Assembly (NCBI GenBank): GCA_021495925.1
Contig: JAKEKT010000067.1
Coordinates: forward strand, 62,001-126,000
Origin: Diplodia intermedia
Lineage: Eukaryota > Ascomycota > Dothideomycetes > Botryosphaeriales > Botryosphaeriaceae
Direction of reading: 5' to 3'
DNA: 64,000 nucleotides
This document shows positions 42,872 through 55,496 of the stretch, piece by piece. The notes under the pieces are model-generated. The model saw only the letters and a program-made list of their open reading frames with translations, was not told where the DNA came from and made no database searches. Both the position numbers and the translations under genes were made by a program. Within the stretch, counting starts at the first letter, position 1; every line of letters starts with the position of its first letter.

Positions 42872-45800
42872 TCAGCTCAACAACTCCTGGATATCTTCAA
42901 TCCTCTGCACCTTCTTCTCCTCATCACTCATCATGCCCAAGCTGCTCGCGATAAACTTCTTCCTCTCCTGAATCTTCAGCATCTTCTCCTCGATGCTGCC
43001 CCGGACCACGAACCGCTTGACGACGACCTCGCTGGGCTGGCCCATGCGGTGGACGCGGTCGATGGCCTGTGCCTCGACCGCGAAGCTCCACCACGGGTCC
43101 ATCATGAAGACGCGCTTCGCCGCCGTGAGATTCAGACCCACGCCGCCGGCACGCAGCGACAACAGGAGCACCAAGCCCTTGGGCCGGCTGGTGAAGTCCT
43201 GGAGTACGGCCGCACGCGCCTTCTGCGTCATGCTGCCGTCGAAGCGGACAAAAGGAATGTTGTCGCGGGCAAGCACGGGCTCGATGAGGTCGAGGAAACT
43301 GGTGAACTGCGAGAAGACCACCGATTTGGTGCCAGCCTCCTCGCGGCGACCCTTTTTGAGATGGAAGAGAAGGCTTTCGATCTTTGCGGAGGCGGCGCAT
43401 TTGACCCGTCTGAGCGAGATGCGCGGGGTGTGATTGCCAGAGCTGCCAGGAGAGGAGTATAGCGCTTCATCCTCCTCGTAGCTATCGTGACGCACGACAA
43501 CAAAAACGTCACGAGAGTTGATGGGCTCGCGACAGTTGAAACAACGTGGAATCTCCCCTTTATCCCGCTGGTGCTCAATGAAGTCGAGTAGACACTGCTT
43601 GCAGGCGGAATGCCAGCAGCCTGTCACGGCTTGCTCCTCCATCGGCTCTTCGGCACAGATGGGGCATTCAGCGTGTTGTTCAGCTTGAATCTGCTTCAGG
43701 ACGTGCGCACCGAATCTGTTAACATCCTGCTCGCCATTCTCGTCTTCAGCCTCGAATTGCTGGATCAACGTGTCAAGATCCATGTCGTCAGCCAAGCCCT
43801 TGGAGAGGTCCTCGGCGTTAGCAGCATCCTCTTCTTCAGCAACTATATCCTTGCTGCGGGTCAGTAGAGGATGACAACAGCTCTGCCGAAGACGCAAGAT
43901 CTGCGCAAAGATAGTGGTGTACGATTTCATGAGTGTTCCAGCCTCAACGTTGGCCGCAAATGTCCGTTTCGCTCTGGTGTAGATCCAGTCATAAACCTCC
44001 TTTTCAGCCTTCGAAAGCTCGATCGACTCCACTTCTATCGTTCGAGGCGGGAGTGGGACCAATGCTTTCCCGTCCGGGGTCTTCATCTCCTTTGTGCGGC
44101 GCATGACGAGAGGTTCAAGCACCGTCTGAACGACGTCAAGAGCCCGAATGAAGTCTCCTGACTCGAATGGAACAGTGATGAATGTTTTCCAGAATGAGAA
44201 GTTGGACCACGGCTCCACTCTGAGGAAATGCACAAGAGAGAAGAGATCCTCGAGGCGGTTGACGATAGGGGTGCCGGTCAAGACCCAGCGGTGCTGCGCA
44301 GAAAGCTCGTAACAGGCTTTCGCAGTTTTTGACTGTCTGTTCTTGATGAAATGAGCCTCGTCGAGAATGATGCGGAAGTATTCTACTGAGAAAAGACCAC
44401 CGTGGGAGCCACGATTACCGTCCATGCCTGCAACTTGGTTGAATTCAGAAAGGACGACACCGTATGAGGTGATGATGACGTTCGGAGCATTCGCCGCATT
44501 TGCCTCGCAGCAGAGCTTCTGGAGATTGACAGTCTTCTCTGAACCGTAATACACCAAAGTTTTGAGAGTCCCAGGATTTGAGGCCTTCTCGGATTCACTT
44601 TGCCATTGCGCGAGCAGTGACATCGGCGCTACCACCAGTGTTGTTCGGGGTGCCCTTTCCACCGATGATGAATGAGCAGACAAGCGCGGAAGGTTGTTTA
44701 CTGTTGCCAAGGCCCCGTCAGGTGCGGAAGAAAGGTCGGCGGTGTGAGAATGAATCAAACTCAACATCTCGATGGTCTTGCCTAAGCCCATCTCGTCGGC
44801 CAGAATTCCACCTAGGCAGTTCTGTTCTTGCATCGGGAAGTCCAAGGATAGTTCTCCGGAATAAGGGTTCACGTAGAACGCCGGTTGACCGGTGACTTCA
44901 GGCACAGGATTGTCATCCACATCCTTGGTAGGCCAGGTGTACTCCTCCCAGAGCGGGTGCATCGACATTTCCTTGTGGTCAGACTTCTGGTCCTTTTCCT
45001 TACTTATCATCCAGTGCAGTGCCTGCTTTTGGTACTTCCGGAGGTCCATGGCGAAAGTACGTGCAGGTTCTGCTTCGGGCGTGTTGAAGTCGAAAGACTG
45101 CGCTTTCTTATACAAGGAATCCAGTTGGTCCTGCTCGAGTTCTTGGCCTTCTTCAGTCTCGTCTGAGGGAGGGGTTCCCGGCTCGTTGACTAGAGACCTT
45201 TGAGACTTTGAACCTGAACTTCCCGGTTGCTCGTCCTTCTCCGCAATCTCGGCGGCCTTCAGCAGACCCTGTCGCTTGTGCTTCTCAGCCTGGGCGTTCC
45301 CGCGGGTAGGATGAAGGTTGATTTCGTCGAACAGCTTCACCATGGCCACCTGGCGTAGGCGCAGGTTTCGCTCCTCTTGGGTTTCCTTGGCCTCAAAGAA
45401 TGCAGATTCACGATTTGTTTCGGCAGGCCTCACGAAGCCCCCCGCATCAAAAACCTTTTTCAACAGATAGACACGGAGCTGGAGGTATATGGTATCGTTG
45501 GTGCGTATCCTGTCGGGGGTGTATACGCATGAGCCTTCAAAGGTACACACTCTCTGGTCAATCAAGGAAGAGATCCAGGCGGCAGAGTCGTTCTCCAAGC
45601 GGCCAACCTCCTCCCCGCGCTCATTCGTAAATCGTACAACAATGTCCTGGCGTTTGTTTGGGACTTTCTTGCCGTTGCGCCCAAGCTTCGTTACTGGTTG
45701 CGTTCTTGTGCGTTCAATGCTCACATTCTCGCCGAACTTGATCAAGCCGGTCCCGCTCCTAGTTGCCCAGCCAGCGACACCAAAAGCGCCAATGTACCGC

Positions 45801-46271
45801 TTTTCGGGCATGGTTGTTTTTGGTCGAAGTCGCTGAGGCGCGACAGATGCGGAGTCATCTGCGACAGAGCTCTCTTGAGGGGGCGACTTCTGGGATTGAG
45901 CAAAGAAGCCCAGGGTGCCGTTGGAGCGAGGAGCTTCGGGGGCGGGTGCGGAGTCCAACGATCCATCGAAATACATGTTGATGGCTGCACGAGATTCAAT
46001 CAGCATTGTGGCGCTAGGCTGGGCTTTTGTGCCTACCGCGCTGGACGTCACCGCTGCTGGCTTCTTGCAGCCTCTTCAGCCTTTCTGGCGGCACATGCTC
46101 GCCCACAAATGACGCGAACAGGTCGGCGTCGAAGCCCGGGGTGCTTGCATCCTGGGCGTTGTCTTTCTGGTCGACGGCAGATGCGGGGAGCGAGGGGTCC
46201 GGGGCAGGCTCGTCCTCGACGAAAAAACGCCGCTTCTTGGCCGGGCGCTCGTCGAAGTCTCCAAAGCTCAT
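42872..46271 (-). CDS. RAD5: DNA repair helicase/E3 ubiquitin ligase Rad5 (HIRAN-SNF2-RING)
   Basis: It promotes error-free damage tolerance by PCNA polyubiquitination and fork remodelling in the nucleus. Exon 1 is 46037-46271 and exon 2 is 42872-45984, joined by a 52-bp intron, giving about 1115 residues. A nuclear-signal-like AKKRRFF lies near the N-terminus, then GDVQRAINMYFDGS, a conserved Rad5 stretch. The HIRAN domain starts at RYIGAFGVAGWATRSG (about 140-250). SNF2 motifs include DEMGLGKT (about 474), the DEAH box in ILDEAHFIKN (about 619), ALTGTP-like WVLTGTPIVNR and DRVHRMGQ (about 1052). The C3HC4 RING lies between the helicase lobes (CPICAEEPM ... CWHSAC ... CFNCREPI, about 850-895). 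An upstream ATG at 46388 is also in frame, but the shorter start fits the family better. Confidence 0.96.
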
Positions 46272-46494
46272 GCTTCGCGAAGGGGCGCGTGGTGGCGGCG
46301 TTGGTCGAGCAGAGGTGACAGCGCGCGGCGTTCGGACAAGCGTGTCGACGCGCCTCGACGCGCGGTAAGCAATGTCGAGCGGGTCCATGCGCGGCCCCAC
46401 GTCATGGTCGCGCAGTCCAATCGCCGCCGCGCCAAAGCCATTACAGGCTCGCTGCTCTTCTCTTCCGCTCTCCGCACGCCCTCCTCCTCTTCCT
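46272..46494. promoter_or_regulatory. Short divergent promoter between RAD5 and the NDUFAF6-like gene
   Basis: Only about 220 bp separate the chosen starts. Two ACGCG cores occur at 46348-46352 and 46358-46362, ten bases apart, within near-repeats of TCGACGCGC, about 77-90 bp upstream of RAD5. These resemble MCB cores. If the longer RAD5 start (46388) is used, they would be coding. Confidence 0.4.
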
Positions 46495-47702
46495 ATGACG
46501 CCCCTTCGCTCGTCCTGCCGGACAGGATGGCGCCCAGCGCGCTCCACGCTCTGCCGGAGCTGCCGCAGAGCATATGCTGCCTCAGCAACCTCGCAACCTG
46601 AGGTAGACAAGGCCCGCGCCTACTGCGCCAATCTTCTGCGGTAGCTGCCCGCCCACCTGCTCTCCTCCGTCAATTGCATGCTGACTGCTTGCTTGCAACC
46701 AGCCACTACGATTCCCCGTCCTTCACCCTGCAGACCTTCATCCCGCCCCACGCCCGCGACGCCTACCTTGCCATCCGCGCTTTCAACGTCGATGTCGCCC
46801 GCGTGGCCGACCAGACCTCGAACACCACCGTCGGCCGCATGCGCATGCAGTTTTGGCGCGATGCTGTGACTCGCGCTTTGCAAGGCTCCCCGCCCAAGGA
46901 GCCTGTTGCTGTGATGCTTGCTCACGCTGCAGAGGCTCTGGACGCTCGCACCCAGGGCCGTTCCCGTCTCGGGAAGTCGTGGTTTTTGCGCATCATCTCG
47001 GAGCGTGAGAAGGCGCTGGGCAATCCTCCTTTCGCCACCCTTGCCGCTCTCGAGTCGTATGCAGAAAACACATACTCGACACTGCTGTATCTGACCCTGC
47101 AGGCGCTTCCGCTTGCTTCTGTCACGGCTGACCACCTTGCCTCGCACATTGGCAAAGCAACTGGCATCGCCACCGTCCTGCGTGGTCTGCCCTTAATCGC
47201 TTTTCCTCCCCCGCCCAATCACCACTCGAACCAGGCTGCATTCGGGGGCGCTTTGCCCGGCGGCCGACAAGGTGCCGTGCTGCTACCTTTGGATGTAATG
47301 GCTGAAGCTGGTGTTAAAGAAGAAGAGGTCCTGCGCTACGGAGCCGATGCGGATGGTGTCCGTGATGCCGTATTTGCTGTAGCTACGCGGGCCAACGACC
47401 ACCTCATCACCGCACGGTCAATGCTTGCCAGCTTGCGTTCCGGCAGCGAGGTCGACCATGACTTTGAACATGCCCATGAAGAAGAGCACCGGTACAGCCC
47501 TCAACAGCTCAGTGCAGGTACTCAAGCACAGTTGCAGGACGTTGAGAGGGGCTTTGGCGCCTTGATACCCGCGGTGGCAACCGGACTTTGGCTGGAAAAG
47601 TTGCAGAAGATGGACTTTGACGTCTTCAATCCCAAGCTGAGGACCACCGATTGGAAACTACCATGGAAGGCGTACTGGTCGTTCAGTCAGAAAAAGATTT
47701 GA
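46495..47702 (+). CDS. NDUFAF6-like mitochondrial complex I assembly factor (phytoene-synthase-like)
   Basis: A squalene/phytoene-synthase-fold protein related to NDUFAF6, which supports complex I (ND1) biogenesis in mitochondria. Exon 1 is 46495-46640 and exon 2 is 46703-47702 with a 62-bp intron, about 381 residues. The N-terminus is rich in Arg/Ser/Cys without acids (TPLRSSCRTGWRPARSTLCRSCRRAYA), as in a mitochondrial presequence. Then come VDKARAYCANLLRHYDSPSFTLQTFIPPHARDAYLAIRAFNVDVARVADQ and MRMQFWRDAV. Later are YAENTYSTLLYLTLQAL, HIGKATGIATVLRGLPLIAF, LPLDVMAEAGV and the tail KLPWKAYWSF. Prenyltransferase-type DxxxD motifs are weak, as in this assembly-factor branch. ATGs at 46372 and 46387 are also in frame. 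It is divergent from RAD5. Confidence 0.88.
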
Positions 47703-50400
47703 TTGCCTCGGAGACAGATTTGTCCGCATGAAAGGAACAGCATGGCTATGGAGCGTTTGACCGTTGGTTTCCCGGCCTAGTGTAGGGTCGAGACCGCGCA
47801 ATGGCCCAGGTTATTTGTCCGCCTGGAGGGAACTAACTCCGGACTCTTCTGCAGTTGAAGCTGTGTACGTTTGAAGGCTTCTACGGTGCAAAGCGGATTG
47901 AAAAATTACTTGTAAGAAACAGTAGTACGGCTTGATAACGCAGCCGACGATCGGCGCAGACTTGCATCCCCCGAAAGCAGAATAATGCAGGGTAGGATCT
48001 CTAGTCTGATGATGAATATCTTGCCTTCTAGCTGTCTCAGAGGGTTCCACCTTCGCTTGAGAGAGACTTGAACCCATCTGTGGTGGCGCACTGGCGACCG
48101 GCTATTCAACTCTCCACTGTATTATATTGTATCAAAGAGAAGAAAGAGAGGGTTGCGCCCAACTTTCATTACACTAGGATTAAACGGGGACTCTAAGTGA
48201 TTTAGATATGAGACCAGCACTCTAGGTTCTCTCGGCAGAAAGCAGGCGTGGATACGAAGGGTCTCATCTCATGAATGAGCAAACTCTGGAAGTGTATGTT
48301 AATTGGAATATGTACAAAAACGTCGAAATAGATTGACGCCACCCACGTTGGGTATATGTGATCTCCCTTATGACTAAGCTATTGAATAGCAGAGGCTTCT
48401 ATCACTGAAATGCTGTCGTGGCTGAAGTAAATCTATGTCACATTGCACCAGTCGACCGGCGTCGAATCTCATCAGTTAGCACAGTAGGTACGGTCTCAAA
48501 GCCCACTATTACGTCGGAGCATTTACTCTGACTACACAAGTGGGAGGGCTCAGTAAGCTCGCTTCTAGTTCTGAACATTTGCTTTCTCTACCAACATAAG
48601 AGTGTTCGGATTCTCTGCAACCCACTGTGATTTGCTTCCCATAAGCGTACAGTATATAAGGCCGCTCCACAGTGCTTTCACCAGACATGATCCCAGGATA
48701 TGCCAATTCCCATCTCCTCACCCAGGATAAGCTCAATACTTTCTGATTAACGCATAGGCGTACACGCAACCCTGTCCGAGCCTTCGTTCTAGGCACATCC
48801 ACACATACTTCGCTTTGACACACCGGTGGCACGTACTTGAAAGATCCTAGCAACCGAAGCAACACGGGTGTCCGGCAGTACTAATAGCCGTTCTCCACTG
48901 GCATGGTGAGACTTAGCCTGCACACGTGGCAAACGGAAGCACCGAGTTCAACCTTGTATTTATCAGAACAACCTAGAAAGTAGAATATATGTAGAAACTC
49001 CCGACTCATTCACTCATTTACACGGCGAAATTGGCAATTCCATGACGTTGCCTTGCCTCATGAACCGATAATGCCCCATGCGGTTTCCAACCCAACTTTG
49101 CAGATCCCTCGCCTCGTTTCTCGCCCTTCGCTTTCGTACACGCACAGTCGCTTTCCTGGAGCTGGGCGTCGGTAATGACGGCTATAGTGAATCGTAACTT
49201 GGTTATCGTCCATTGTTTTACCTTAGGCTCAACTAGGGAGGTGGGTTCAATGGACAGTGGTATGTTTGACGAAATGGTGTAACGAAGCTGTTTTCTTGTG
49301 CCCGCCGCGTTTCCCTCTTCAGCGCAATGCCATGGGGGCAGGCCTTCTTTTAATGGTCATTTCATTTCATCCCACCCTCATGTGCCTATGCTAGACCATC
49401 ACTTTAACCTCTATGCTTGAAAAGAGGGTCAACAGCCCCTTCAGCCACTGTTGCGACTGAACCCTATAATCCAGTGGAATCTGGCATCCCGGCGAGGAAT
49501 AAGGCCCACATAGCATCGCGTTGGTCGTCTGAGGTCGATCTGTGGGAATAGTCTTAATGATGGAGGCCGAAGAAGCACCCATGTGCTTAATCTGGCCAAA
49601 ACTCACCTGGAATCGTCAATTCATGTAGCCGGAAGAGTGGAAGAGTGGACTGATAGGAAACTTGCCATACGAAAAGCATTGAACTTGGCTTCCGAAGGTT
49701 TCGATGACAGTTGTCCCATTTTTCAAAGGGTTCAGATAAACATGAGAACTGCAGGGAGTGAAAGGACGCGGGCCGAGAAAATGAGGTTACGCAAAGAGTA
49801 CTACGGTGTCTCGATTATACTAGTGCTCTTCGACATTGCGTCACCAGGTCGCTTCTAGCCGGGAGTGGACATGAAGAGCTTGTCATAGCCGCGTCGACCG
49901 CCAACTCCTTTCGCTGACAACAGCCCTACGATATCTTGTTGCTCCTAACCCGCCGTAACCCACCCAATGACATGCATGGCCTCGAGCAGGAGTTAACCAA
50001 GCTTCCCGATTGGATACGCATTCTCGTGCCATGGGTAAAGTGTGAGCCTATGTCTGAATACGCAGGTGTGCTTACGGTACCGGGAGGTTTTTCTTGCAAG
50101 CAGAACTTTGGTTCAATGAAATGCACAATTGGGAGAATGGACTAGGACAATGGCGAGTGGAGATATGAAGATGCAAGTGAACCCAATGCGATTCAAGGTA
50201 GAAGAGAAAGACTAACACACTTACTTCCAACGTTGCTGTCGGCTACGCGTGGCGGTTAGGTGAGGGGAAAGAAGAGGAAGAAGGTATAATAGAAGTAGTA
50301 CCCCTGCCAAAACAAGGCTTACCATAAATCAGGTACGAATCCTAGAGGCTGGGCGGAGCCTCGTAGGTCATGTACGATAAGGATGAGCTATGTACTCTCT
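47703..50400. other. Gene-free, AT-leaning block (left part of a 7.8-kb gene desert)
   Basis: No recognisable gene. Open frames are short (up to about 118 codons, minus strand near 48509-48865) and show no domain. The base composition is closer to even than in the neighbouring genes. A TATAAG-like string occurs near 48652-48660. A tRNA B-box-like string on the minus strand near 48065-48075 has no matching T-stem. It may hold decayed mobile or gene sequence, but I could not recognise a source. Confidence 0.45.
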
Positions 50401-53400
50401 CCCGGCTGATCTGACCAAGCCTGAGAGTGCCCTTGTGTCACCCGTGGCCAGGCTTCAGGCTGGAGGACGGGCTGCAGCACGCAGGCAGCGGAGAAGCGTT
50501 GCATTACAGTGGTACACGTTCCCGTGTGGGCAGGGATGCCCGTCTAGGCTTGGTAAACGATCGGAGATGTGTCAAGTAGGCTGAGATACCACGGTGGCGA
50601 GTCCGACTGGGGCGTTTTGTTGAGCTGCTCAAGTGAGCGGGCGACACGTTGACCATAAGGCGGTGGTGTAGGTAGTAGTCCGAGGCGCTTTCAAGGGGCC
50701 CGGGCGTAGCACGATGCTCGATGTGCTTCGGTTGTTCAGAGGTGGAACCCCGAATAGGAAAGAGTCAATCTGACAACAGTGTCGTGTTCAACACCTGCCA
50801 GTAACGTAGTGGATGTGATAAGTTGCGGGCAGCTGCACCTTCGGATGCAGCAGCAAGGCCATGACGTGAAGCGCAGGCAGCACTCAGACGGACTAACATT
50901 GCATGTGCGGCTGAGGCGCAGACTAACAGGACGATCATCTGGCAGACGCAACCGGACAAATGGGCACAGGAGCAAGTGCGGGCCGTCTTGCCACCGGCGA
51001 CAGCAGCGGGCCAGACTTGTCGTGCATGTCGGAGCTGGGCTGGATCGCAAGCAGCGGTGCTGAGAGGATGGTGACGAGGAGAAACCGGCGGCGCGGAGGC
51101 ATTCCTGAGGTAAATAGCCGGGAATGCGTGAGGGTGCGCTCGTTAGCGCGCAGCTGCGGGCGGGGTAGGCTAGGGGACGGCAGCATGATGATCTCTGCGA
51201 AGGCGTCGACCGGGATGGCCTCGCAGGGCCGCGTGACGGGCGCGGGCGTGAGAGCGGCCGTCGGTGAGTGGGCGCCGGGCAGCCATCTTCACCTGCACAC
51301 TGCATGTCGAGCGTTTTCGTCCCATGGGTGGCAGGCGGGCACACGGGGCCGCAGGCGGCCAGTGGCGGTGAAGCTTGGTAAAGCGCCGTACGATGAGTCA
51401 GGACCGAAAAAGAATTAAACGAACAGCCGACTGGCAGCCGGCTGGTGCGCGATTGGCGGTGGCCCGTCTCGAATCCTGCGGACGGTACGGAGGACGCCCA
51501 CGGTTGTCAGCACCTCCGCGTACGCGCGCTACGACGGGCAGCCGGGCAGCCCCTCCTGTACTTACACCCCGTGGGCCCCAGCATGCATTGCGCTTCGGAA
51601 CGCCGGCCGTCCCACGACGTGCGAGATGAGAGGGCGTCAACCGCCCGCCCGCAGCAGACAAGGTCAATCGCCGTGGTGCAGCATGACCAAGTCTCCGCTG
51701 TGCTGTGCCGCGTGGCTTCACGGTCTGCGATCGGCCGCCACCCCTTGCCCGCCTCCTGGCGGTTTGCTATGTTCCATCAAGGGGCAAAACCTCGGCTGTG
51801 CCCGGTCGTCAATGTCGAACGCGTGCGGCAGCTGATATTGTGTTGTATGCCTCGCTGTTGGGTGCCCTCGGCGGCTGCTGCGCCCTGTCAGATCAATGGC
51901 GCCCTCGCCGGCCGCCAGCAGATACGACGTCGGCTCCGTTTAGGCTTGCAACATGGAGGGGCGCTTGAAGCGCTGACGCGCGAAGCAGAGGCCCAACAAA
52001 GCCGCCTCGACGGTGTCGCAGGCGCGAATCGGCCTCTGGACGCAGCGAATCAGGCCGTGTGATGGCCGGCTGCACGTCGCCGGGCAAAAAGGAACGACGA
52101 CTTGCACCGTCGCTGTCATTCTCGGCCGCGCGCAGCGAGCCCATACGAGACGAGCGACGGCGGACCCGCACCAATATTGCCAGCGAGCGTCAGCCGTGCG
52201 TGACACAGCCAGCGCTCTCAAGTCTGCGTGCGACTGCTCCGGCGGCGGCGGCTTGAGCGGCGGAAATTTCTTGCAGCCGTCGCACGCTGGAAGATCAGCG
52301 CTTCTGCGGGATGCGAGCCGTGTGTCTGGCCACCATGCAACATCTCAAGCAAGTGGGTACGGCGTCACGGCAGTCGGGCGTCCTTCGCCATGCCTTGCGC
52401 CAGCACGCACAAGACGTCGCCGGTGGATTAGGTAGGAAAAGTCCACAAAGGATGTGCTCCGGCAAGGCGACAGGCGAAGGATCTGGGATTCGCATGCTGC
52501 TCGGCGGCTGCTCGCCGCGCCCTGATGGGTCTCGCGTGTGCCGGTGTACGCGTACGCTGCTGCTGCGATGCTTTGCCAAATAATGACCGCACGCCCGGCA
52601 GGCAGCGAGTTGCGGCGCGCGTGGGCGAGGGTGGGTTATTGGTGGCCGGCGCAGCCACGGCTCCGGCCTTGCGACGCGCTTCGTGACGCAGGGAGCGAGC
52701 GAATGGCGGCGGCCGGGGGCACGGCCAGTGAGCGGCGGAGGGGAGTCGAGCGCCCGGCAAGTCGAAGGTTCGAGGCGGAAGATGAGGATCAACGGGCTGC
52801 GCGTGGGCAGGCATGGCATGGCATGGCACTTGTTGAAGAAGAGCCCTGTTGGAGCCACAGGAGGAAGCGACTTCTTTCTTCGGTGAATGACTCGCGCCAC
52901 TGCCTGCCCTCTTACATGACGCTAGCCATGGGACGGGCTGCTCCCTTGGGCGAGGTCTGGACCTACGACTGCCGCATTGAGGCTTAAGGCCTTTCGTGGC
53001 TCCGGCATGGGCCACGCCCGGGATGTGCCGCGGAAGGCAAGCACAAGCCGCCCCCGGTGCACCGCCAAACCGATCCATCTTCTGCGCAGCACAGCACGGA
53101 AGAGGGCGGAGACGTTCGGGTGGATTGCCTGTTGCGGCGGCCGCGGCGAGCTTCATCGCCCTCACAGCCACGTTGCTTGCCGTTCGGTCATATGCCGCCG
53201 CCGGTACGTCATCTTCCCTGCCCACCTGCGGTGCGACTACAACCAGCGGCCGCCGACACGCTGCGCAGGCGCTGCCTCGCCGTCTGCTGCCCGCCCGGCG
53301 TGCGTGCCGGGCTGCTGTCGAGGGCGGCCTCGCGCCTCCTGAGGTGGAGCAGCAGCGTTTCACTGAAACCGCCGCCCGCTGTCCCACTCGTCGGGGCATG

Positions 53401-55496
53401 ATGCCATGACGCTGGATCGTCGCTGCGGACGGAGATGGCATATCGGGCAGAGTCAGTCCTCCGCCGTGGCCGCGCTGAGCCCTGGGTTTTGAGTGAGTTG
53501 TGGCCGCCGACCCTGCAGATCTCAATGGTCGCAGCACGCTCCGGAAACCTTGCCAGTGCGGTGCGGGCATGGGTCGCGCGAGCCCCAGAATAAGCGTCTT
53601 CTCTAGCTTCTCGTACCACGCTACGGTGGAATGCGCTGGACGCGGCGGGTCGGGCGCCTTGCGTCAGCCTGTCAGCCAGCGCACACAGGAGCAAGCCAAG
53701 CGAGCAGCCTTCCAGTGGAGCCCCAGATCGCACGTCCATGCAGCTTGTCGCTGCACAAGCCGATCGACGGCCGGGTGCGCGCCAGGGGAAGCCCTTCGGC
53801 GTTTCGACGGCTCACGTCCACCAGGAGTACATATGTATGTACGAGAGTCATCAGCAAGCCACCCGTGAGACGGCACCGCGCTGCGCTCGGCGGCATTGGC
53901 CGTCACCAGCAGCCATGTCGACGTGCCAGTGAAACGCCGTACCTGGGCTCCCGCTGCGCGCTGCTGCTGATGCACGCCGCCCGATCCGGCCGGCGCGGAC
54001 TTGCGGCCGGCGCGCGCGTCGAGGCTCGTGGGCGTGGGCGTGGGCGCGGGCATGGGCATGGGCGTCCTCCGCAGTGGCAGCGCTGCCCCTCACCGCTCGG
54101 CGGAGTGACATGACGGCGGCTGATCCGGCTGACAGTGCGGCTTTCAATCAATCAGCATTTTCGCCGTTTCAGACTCCACTCGCAGCGACGAAGGCGCCTG
54201 GGCCGCCGTGCAGCCGAGCAGCGGCGGGCTCGCACGCAGCGGCTGAGCGCCGGCAAGGGCCGTCTCAATCTCCGTCGAGCGTGTGGCACGGCCGTTGCAA
54301 CCCCAAGCCAAGGATGCGATCCTGCACCACACGCCCGACAAGGACCGCGCTCGGTTTAAGGCCCGGTGCAGAAGCCTGGCGCGCAGGCAAGATCCCTGCT
54401 GTGCATGCTTCCAGAATTATCATAGGTCCAATGGTAACGCTTACTGCTAGCGTAGTAGCCCCGGATCCTAGCCGGCGTCCCAGCCAACCTCCATCACCAC
54501 CACCAATACCGCGCGCCCCGAGACCCAGCAGCCAAAGACCCCTTGGCGCCCTGCCGGCCGCCGGACAGATCTTTAGGGCTCATCGTGCGCGCGCCATTGG
54601 CTCGCGCCCCCGGCCCTGGCCCTCCACACCACCGTCCACCATGCTCGCTTTCGCAGCACCAGCGCGGCTAAAGCGTGGGCAGTCGGCCTGCCGAGCCTCA
54701 TGCGCGATCGTCCTTGCTCGAACATCGCCCATGCCTAGTGCCACCGCGCCGCGATTGACCGCTCCCTCCAGCCACGGCCCCCATCGTCATGCGTCGAATG
54801 CGGTAGGTCGGTCGCTGACTGCGCGGCGTGCAGCCGTCGGCTCTCTCGTCACCCTACCCAGTTCCGTTGCACATCCCTACCCGCAGCGCGGGTGGTGTTT
54901 TCGCGCCTCCTGCCTAGCGTCCAGGTTCCAACCAGCGCGTGCGGCAAGGAGCTCCGTTGCGCCATGATACATACCCGCGCAATCAAGCCGCCTCCGTCGC
55001 TTGCCCGCGTTAGCACTGTTCCCCGGCTGGCCCTCTGATTCGGCTGTCGTTAGTTTTTCGTCGGCTGCATCCACGATCATGATTAAAGATCAGCTTGCCC
55101 TGTCCAAGCCCCCAGCCCGTGCCACACCGGCTACCTGCGCCCAGCTAGTCGGTTTGACGATGCGCACGTCTGCTGCCATCCCCGTAAATGGGATTTCCGC
55201 TAAGAACGGGCGACCTGCGCAGGCCTGGCCCCAGCTGTGAACCGGGAGTTCCACCGAGGGTACATGACCCTAGTACAGCCCACGAGCCGCCGTATACTAC
55301 CCACCGAACCTTGACACATGGAGTAATACTCGTCTGTCTGAGCGGGCTCCCGACCTAACGATCCTTTTAGCTGCCTCAGCCCCTTGTCCCGCCGAACACG
55401 TATGTTGGCATCAATCCCATATAACTATATCCATGGTCAGCCTCCTCCTACGAAGGCCTTTTGGACACACACCCAACCAACACAAACACACCAAGC
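50401..55496. other. Gene-free, GC-rich block upstream of a conserved gene (right part of the desert)
   Basis: About 5 kb, strongly GC- and CpG-rich. Many long frames are open on both strands at once, including one of 380 codons on the minus strand (52428-53570). All are rich in Arg, Ala, Pro and Ser, without hydrophobic cores or known motifs, as expected from GC-rich non-coding DNA. The last part (about 54440-55496) becomes C-rich and could be the promoter and long leader of the gene at 55497. Confidence 0.5.
54028..54065. repeat. GTGGGC-type hexamer repeat
   Basis: A short imperfect run of about six GGGCGT/GGGCAT hexamers in the GC-rich block. It is a simple-sequence repeat of no clear role. 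Confidence 0.75.

Noticed and set aside
48060..48110. tRNA B-box-like sequence on the minus strand (GGGTTCAAGT)
   Set aside because: The flanking bases do not form a T-stem, and no A-box, anticodon arm or acceptor stem can be built around it.
48509..48865. A 118-codon minus-strand frame in the AT-leaning part of the desert
   Set aside because: No motif, no start context and no similarity I can recognise; kept only as part of the non-coding block.
52428..53570. A 380-codon open frame on the minus strand in the GC-rich block
   Set aside because: Several other frames are open over the same bases, the product is Arg/Ala/Pro/Ser-rich without hydrophobic core or motif, and no splice or start signals support it. 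At this GC content such frames arise by chance.
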